From the NCBI GenBank assembly GCA_003049485.1, contig PYST01000422.1, positions 6,066 through 30,262 on the forward strand: DNA of 24,197 bases, read 5' to 3'. Of this stretch, positions 19,385-24,197 are shown in pieces. The stretch's first letter is position 1, and each line of letters starts with the position of its first letter. Position numbers and translations under genes: made by a program. The DNA is from Ophioceras dolichostomum (taxonomy: Eukaryota > Ascomycota > Sordariomycetes > Magnaporthales > Ophioceraceae). The notes below the pieces were generated by a model that was given only the letters and a program-made list of their open reading frames with translations, searched no databases and had not been told where the DNA came from.

Positions 19385-19947
19385 CCACGTGAGCAGGTAC
19401 CCACCATGAACCAACAGCTACTATAATGGGACACGCACAACACGTCCCTGGCGACATCTGTTGATTCTACTATGGCAGTGTAAGTCGTGTCACCAAAGAC
19501 CCGCATCTCTCGTCGAAGTGGTGCTGTATCAGCCGCCGAACCTTGCAGACTCCGTTGAGACGTGTCCATTTTGGGGTGCTGCAAACATGGAGACGACGGC
19601 ATTCCGCTAGCGAATTTTCTGTTCCTTGCCAGGCAATCGACGATAAGAGGCCTAACATCGGCCAGACAAAATTGCAGTTCGAAGATTTCCTGTCCTGGAC
19701 GTCTCTATACAGTCAAGCATGCCGTGGTGCAAATCACCAACGGCCTGGCACTTATTCCCGTCCCCATCATTTATACATCCCAGTAAGTTCCCATGAGAGC
19801 AGCTGATCCGGACCCACAACCCCGACTACCATGTTTCGAGCTGCGGGCGAACGGACGCGACTAACGCGGGGCTGCAGGACTTAGCGCAACGCAGAGTTTG
19901 TCTGCGGGTTGACATCGGGCCCCCCCGCCGGAAAACCCAACGCCATT

Positions 19948-19952
19948 TATAT
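19948..19952 (+). promoter_or_regulatory. Weak TATA-like element of the FUSC transporter gene
   Basis: A TTATA motif lies about 90 bp upstream of the ATG at 20038. It is only a short match and is offered as a candidate. Confidence 0.25.
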
Positions 19953-20037
19953 CATCACCGCTTCACAACTCCGGACCCAGGTGATCAACTTTTGCGATCT
20001 GGGCTCGCCTGACGATGACGACGTCGCCCAGGGCGAT

Positions 20038-23000
20038 ATGTCTGCCCCGGATCTGACAAGAGGCCGTTCACAGAGCTCAGGCGAACAGCGCGGCTCTCCT
20101 GCAGATGTCACTCCTCCAGATGCAGGCCGTACAAGGGGTGCGGGGGCTGATGATGCCGTTCCGCCGACATCGCCTCCAGCGAAAGGTCGGTTTGGAATAG
20201 ACTTGCTGAAAGGGCTACTTGGCCGATTAGGCCTGGATCCCCTAACGATGAAGATGATGTTCAAGTGAGTGTGACACCCCACCTGGCCACCGCCATCCCC
20301 GAGTCCCCACATCCTGCAGCTTCCAAACAATCATCAGTCCGTTCCACATTGCTGATGATATCGACTCCCACTTCTACTAGAGGCTCCCTACCGCCAATAA
20401 TTGCGACTTCAATCTACCAAGCAGAGCCGATATCGTCCTTCTTCTCAACAACCGGGTACGAGGTCGCCATCATCGCCGTGCTAGCTATCGCCATCCTCCC
20501 GCGCGGCAAGTACCTCCAGACGCTCCTCCTCAACCTGATTGCTGTCCTCCTCGGGTCAGCTGTGGCGATGCTCCTCCTCTGGACGGGCGTACAGGCGCGT
20601 CTTCATACCGCGACGCCAGACTCGCAATCATCCCCGGGAGGAGTCGTCCCCTACAACAGCTCCCAGTCTGCGGTCTGCGGGATCTGGCTCTTCGCCGGCA
20701 TCTGGGTCGTCAACCTGGTGCGCGCTCGCGCGCCGAGCTTCAACGTGCCGGCGATCGTGTTCTCGATCCTCGTCAACATAGCTGCTACCAGTGGCACGAC
20801 TCTGACGTCTACGACTGCGGCGTGGGAACAGATTGTGCGTCGGCTGCTGTTAGGGATGCTGCTGGCGCTTGGCATCGCCACCGGAGTCTCACTTGTGGTG
20901 TTTCCGCTGTCGAGTCGCGTGGTCGTCATCACGCAGCTTGGGAAGGCAGTTGGGCTGCTGCGCAAGGCGGCCAAGTTACAGGGAGAATATTTACATGGAT
21001 TGGAACGCGGTGACATGTTTGTGCTGCGTTTGGTCGAGACTTGTGTGTCGAGTGGGTTTGACAGGAAGAAGAAGGGAGGGAAGAAACGAGGGAAAGGCAG
21101 GAAGGCGGAGAAGTGTGAAGGGGATGCAGAAGGGGAGGAGGATGAGACTGCCCTTGAGCTCAAGGGCGCCATCATCCAGATGAGAGACCTGTTTGGGAAG
21201 ATCCAGGGTGATATTGCATTCGCCAAGCGCGAGGTGGCTTGGGGCAAACTGGATGCCCACGATCTGAACCAGGCCTTCAAACTTATGCGGGCTGTCTTCA
21301 TCTCTGTGTAAGTTCCCTTACCCCTCCGAACCCTCTTTCCGCTGCTGCATCCTTTCCCGGCATACGCTAACTCCCCACATCGCTCCCGGCACACCGACCA
21401 GAATGGGCATGGCCACCATCATGGATATTTTCCGTCGCACAGCCAAAGACCGAGGGTGGACCACGATTCAAGGAAAGTCGACACCGCTTGATGTCCTGAG
21501 CGAGAAGTGTGCCGAGAGGCAGATGTGGAACGGCATCATGCAGCAGTTGCACGAGCCATTTGCCGCTCTGTCGGGGGCCATCGACGGAGGCCTGGAGCAC
21601 GCTGCCATTCAGCTTGGGTTCCTTCCCCGGCCCAAAGGCAGCATTGGCCCGTCCTCTCCTGGCTCACGGGCAACCACCAACGGCCCCGACAAGGACGTCG
21701 AGGCTCATGGGGACGAGCCTGCGAAACCGGGTGAGTCCAAGTTTGGTGTGATGATTGAGGAGAAGATTCGAGAGTTTTGTGCGCAGAAGGACGACATACT
21801 TCGGTATTGGGAAAAGAGAAGCAGGGCGCAGCTTGCAGAGTTGACGTCGGGAGGAACTATCAGCGCTGCAGCCAGACAGCGCAGTCAGGTTCAGCTGAAC
21901 GTGCTACTCTACATGGAGCAATTGGTAAGTGGCACTCCCAGGGAGCTTCTCTTCGAATCGTGCTAACTCGACTCGACTCGAGCGTCCAGATGCACGCTAC
22001 CGGTGAAGCAGTCCACGATCTAGTCCTCTTCGCCGACTCCAAAGTCGCGGACGGTACCATGTCTTCCGCAAGACTACTCACTCCCGGAGCCCGCCGCATG
22101 CGCAAATGGGCGTCAAGCGTCTTCGGCATCGGCCGCAACAAAAACTCGGCAGCCGACTCGACTGCAGAGGAGGCTCCAGACGTGCTCGAGCGCGGTGGCA
22201 GCATTGTACATATGGGCGACGGGTTCTGCCGACGACGGCGTGATCCGGAGCATCTCCCGCCAGTTGGGTTTTGGGAGAAGATGGGTGACCGCGTGAGAGC
22301 GGTGTCTGGTGTGTTGGGTTCGGAAGAGAGCGGATTTGGGCTGCGGGCTGCTTGTGCGACTATGACGATCGGTATCGTCGCCTTTCTTGAGCGCACACAG
22401 GCGTTCTTCCAGCAGCAACGGTTGGTGTGGGCTATGATCATCATTGCCATTGGTATGACACCGAGTAAGTCATCGTTCGCAGAGCCTCAGCCTATCCTTC
22501 GTCCCGCCTAGCGCCTTTCTGAGAAATGCTTCCTCGGCGGCTAACACGCCTTGCAAACAGCGTCCGGACAAACGATCTTCGGCTTCTTCTGTCGGATAGG
22601 CGGCACCCTCATAGCCATGATCTCATCCTTCATCATCTGGTACGTCGTGGACCAGAGGACACCTGGAGTCATCGTGCTCCTCTGGCTCTTCATCATGGTC
22701 GAGTACTACTTCTTCGTCAAGTACCCACGATTCATCCCGGCCACCATGCTGGTCATCGTCACCCAGGTGCTCATTATCGGCTACGAGCTGCAAGTGGGCG
22801 TCATCGGCGTGGCTGCCTCCGAGAGGGCCGGCCAACCATATTACCCTACGTACCTACTCGCCCCTTACCGGGTCGCCACCGTCGCGGTTGGCTGCTTCGT
22901 GGCATTCTTCTGGACCGTGTTTCCTAGTCCATCATCAGATCGGACATGTCTGCGGCGAGACCTCAGCGCGTCGCTCTACTTGCTCGCCAAGTACTTCAGC

Positions 23001-24042
23001 GCCATCTTACAAACGTTTAAAGTGGTCTCGGAGCTGGACAGAGAAGCGGCAACGATCGCTAGAACGAAGACGGGCGAGCTCCGACGGAGCGGCAAACATG
23101 CGCATCACCACCACCTCGACAAAGCTCGACACCGCTTCTTCGGCAAGCTGATGCTTCTCTTGCCGTCGCTGGAGACGCACTCGCAGTGGCAGAAGTGGGA
23201 GCCCACCATCGGCGGCCGATTCCCGAAGGCGACGTACAATGAGATTCTACTACGATCGAGCAGGTGAGTTGCGCCCCCTCTACCCTGGTATTCACTTCTG
23301 ATGATGCCGTGCTCCAATTCACTGTAGCAATTGCTGACTAACACCCTTCTGCAGAATCTTGAATTATCTGACTCTGATGTCTTACACCGCGAGCCGGCCA
23401 CCTCGCATCACAACCTCCACAACGTCCACAGCACAAGCAGCTGAGGACAATGCGCGCTGGCTACAAGCTCTCCAAGTCCTCCTACAAGAAGTCCGACCAG
23501 CCCATGGCAACATCCTGTCCACCCTAGCGCTCCTCTCCAACTGTCTGCTGTCAGGCCAGTCGCTTCCGCCATACATCCAACTACCCCAACCATACGAGCT
23601 GACGCAGCGCGCTCTTTCACTGCTCCCGACTCCGCCCATCGGTGCGAGCAGCGGCATCAACGAGGCTACGCCTGGTAGCAGCAGCAGCGAGAACAATGGC
23701 AACATCGACTACACCAGCTGGGGCTACACGGAGTTCGCCGTGCTGCAGGTGTGCAGCGCTCTCGTGCGCGACGACCTCCTCGGACTCGTCAAGGCCGTCG
23801 AGAGGCTTGTGGGCGTCGTCGACTTCAGTTTCCGCGTCGACATGTCTCCGACAAATGCCTCCTCGCCAGCGCCATCCCCCTCGTCCACCGCGTCGTCTAG
23901 TCAGAGCAGCCTGAGTGCCGACAGCATCGTTGATGATGCACCATCCTCATCAGTGGCTACTGGCACCTACAGCATCAGGATGACACCGTCGCTGCAGCGG
24001 CAGCAGAGCGGCGTTGATAAGGGGAAAGGGAAGGCAGAATAG
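20038..24042 (+). CDS. FUSC/ArAE-family membrane transporter, BRE4-like (6 exons, 1180 aa)
   Basis: Exons are 20038-20264, 20381-21307, 21402-21924, 21990-22464, 22561-23263 and 23355-24042. All five introns (65-116 bp, GTGAGT or GTAAGT donors, mostly CTAAC branch sites) keep phase and sum to 3543 nt. The protein follows the fungal plan of an ArAE_2_N six-helix N-terminal block, a cytosolic loop, a second FUSC block and a DUF2421-type tail. The first block begins GSLPPIIATSIYQ (77-89), with helices such as YEVAIIAVLAIAILP and LLLNLIAVLLGSAVAMLLLW. The second has MIIIAIGMTP-TSGQTIFGF, LWLFIMVEYYFFVKYP and VAVGCFVAFFWTVFPSPSSD, followed by LRRDL. A basic Lys/Arg/Gly-rich stretch (KKKGGKKRGKGRK) and an acidic run lie in the first loop, and a His-rich patch (HAHHHH) lies near the C-terminal domain. 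Yeast BRE4 affects brefeldin A sensitivity, and plant and bacterial relatives export organic or aromatic acids. The substrate here is unknown. The start at 20038 is the first in-frame ATG. Confidence 0.94.
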
Positions 24043-24197
24043 ATGCAACAGACGTATCCCCTATATATTTTTCTGTCTGCGAGCTACAGGGGCGGACTAT
24101 CTCCAGCATATAACGTAGGGGGCATAGTTGTGGGTCAGCCCTAGTAATGGGTCACTAAAATTTTCATCTCCCACACCAATTTCTGGGCCAGTCCAGA

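Larger units (their letters stand above)
18741..20037. other. Intergenic region containing an assembly join
   Basis: No convincing gene was found. The stretch contains one undetermined base at 19301 between two identical 83-bp segments, so its true length is uncertain. Open frames crossing the N merely read the duplicated sequence twice. The right end is the upstream region of the FUSC transporter gene. Confidence 0.5.

Noticed and set aside
19174..19602. Minus-strand frame crossing the N with a repeated peptide block
   Set aside because: The repeat is created by the duplicated contig ends, not by a real repetitive protein.
20651..21394. 247-codon minus-strand frame opposite the FUSC gene
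   Set aside because: It is a shadow of exon 2 of the transporter with no domain character of its own.

Overview
The window comes from a filamentous ascomycete (Pezizomycotina, probably Sordariomycetes). The genes are split by short spliceosomal introns of about 50-210 bp with GTAAGT/GTATGT/GTGAGT-type donors, CTAAC- or CTGAC-like branch points and YAG acceptors. There is no sign of operons or ribosome binding sites. The protein families (fungal secreted dienelactone hydrolase, CPAF-like S41 protease, BRE4/ArAE-type FUSC transporter, PigL_N-type STAND-associated domain, fungal F-box proteins) are all typical of this group.

Left part (1-7.4 kb, minus strand). The end of a Tad1-like LINE reading frame runs off the window edge. 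Beside it lie a broken GYPIP-motif fungal gene (337-1136) and a multi-lesion gene with a C2H2-like finger (1415-3181). Then comes a clean four-exon secreted dienelactone hydrolase (3627-4718), followed by an F-box gene with several lesions (5815-7359).

Middle (8.6-11.9 kb, minus strand). A six-exon gene encodes a predicted 928-residue protein. It joins a PigL_N/HeLo-like N-terminal domain, a TPR-like helical middle and a C-terminal half that reads like an Hsp70/actin-fold ATPase with its phosphate-binding loops lost. This is the most unusual object in the window. About 3 kb without a convincing gene follows.

Right part (14.9-24.0 kb). On the plus strand there is a four-exon, GPI-anchored or secreted S41 protease (814 residues) and a six-exon FUSC-family membrane transporter (1180 residues). 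Between them lie a small broken minus-strand gene and a single N flanked by perfect 83-bp copies, almost certainly an assembly join.

The conserved genes (hydrolase, protease, transporter) splice without a single frame problem, while the accessory genes between them carry nonsense and frameshift lesions. The picture is a conserved gene backbone interleaved with rapidly decaying lineage-specific genes and a retroelement. No shared pathway links the intact genes.
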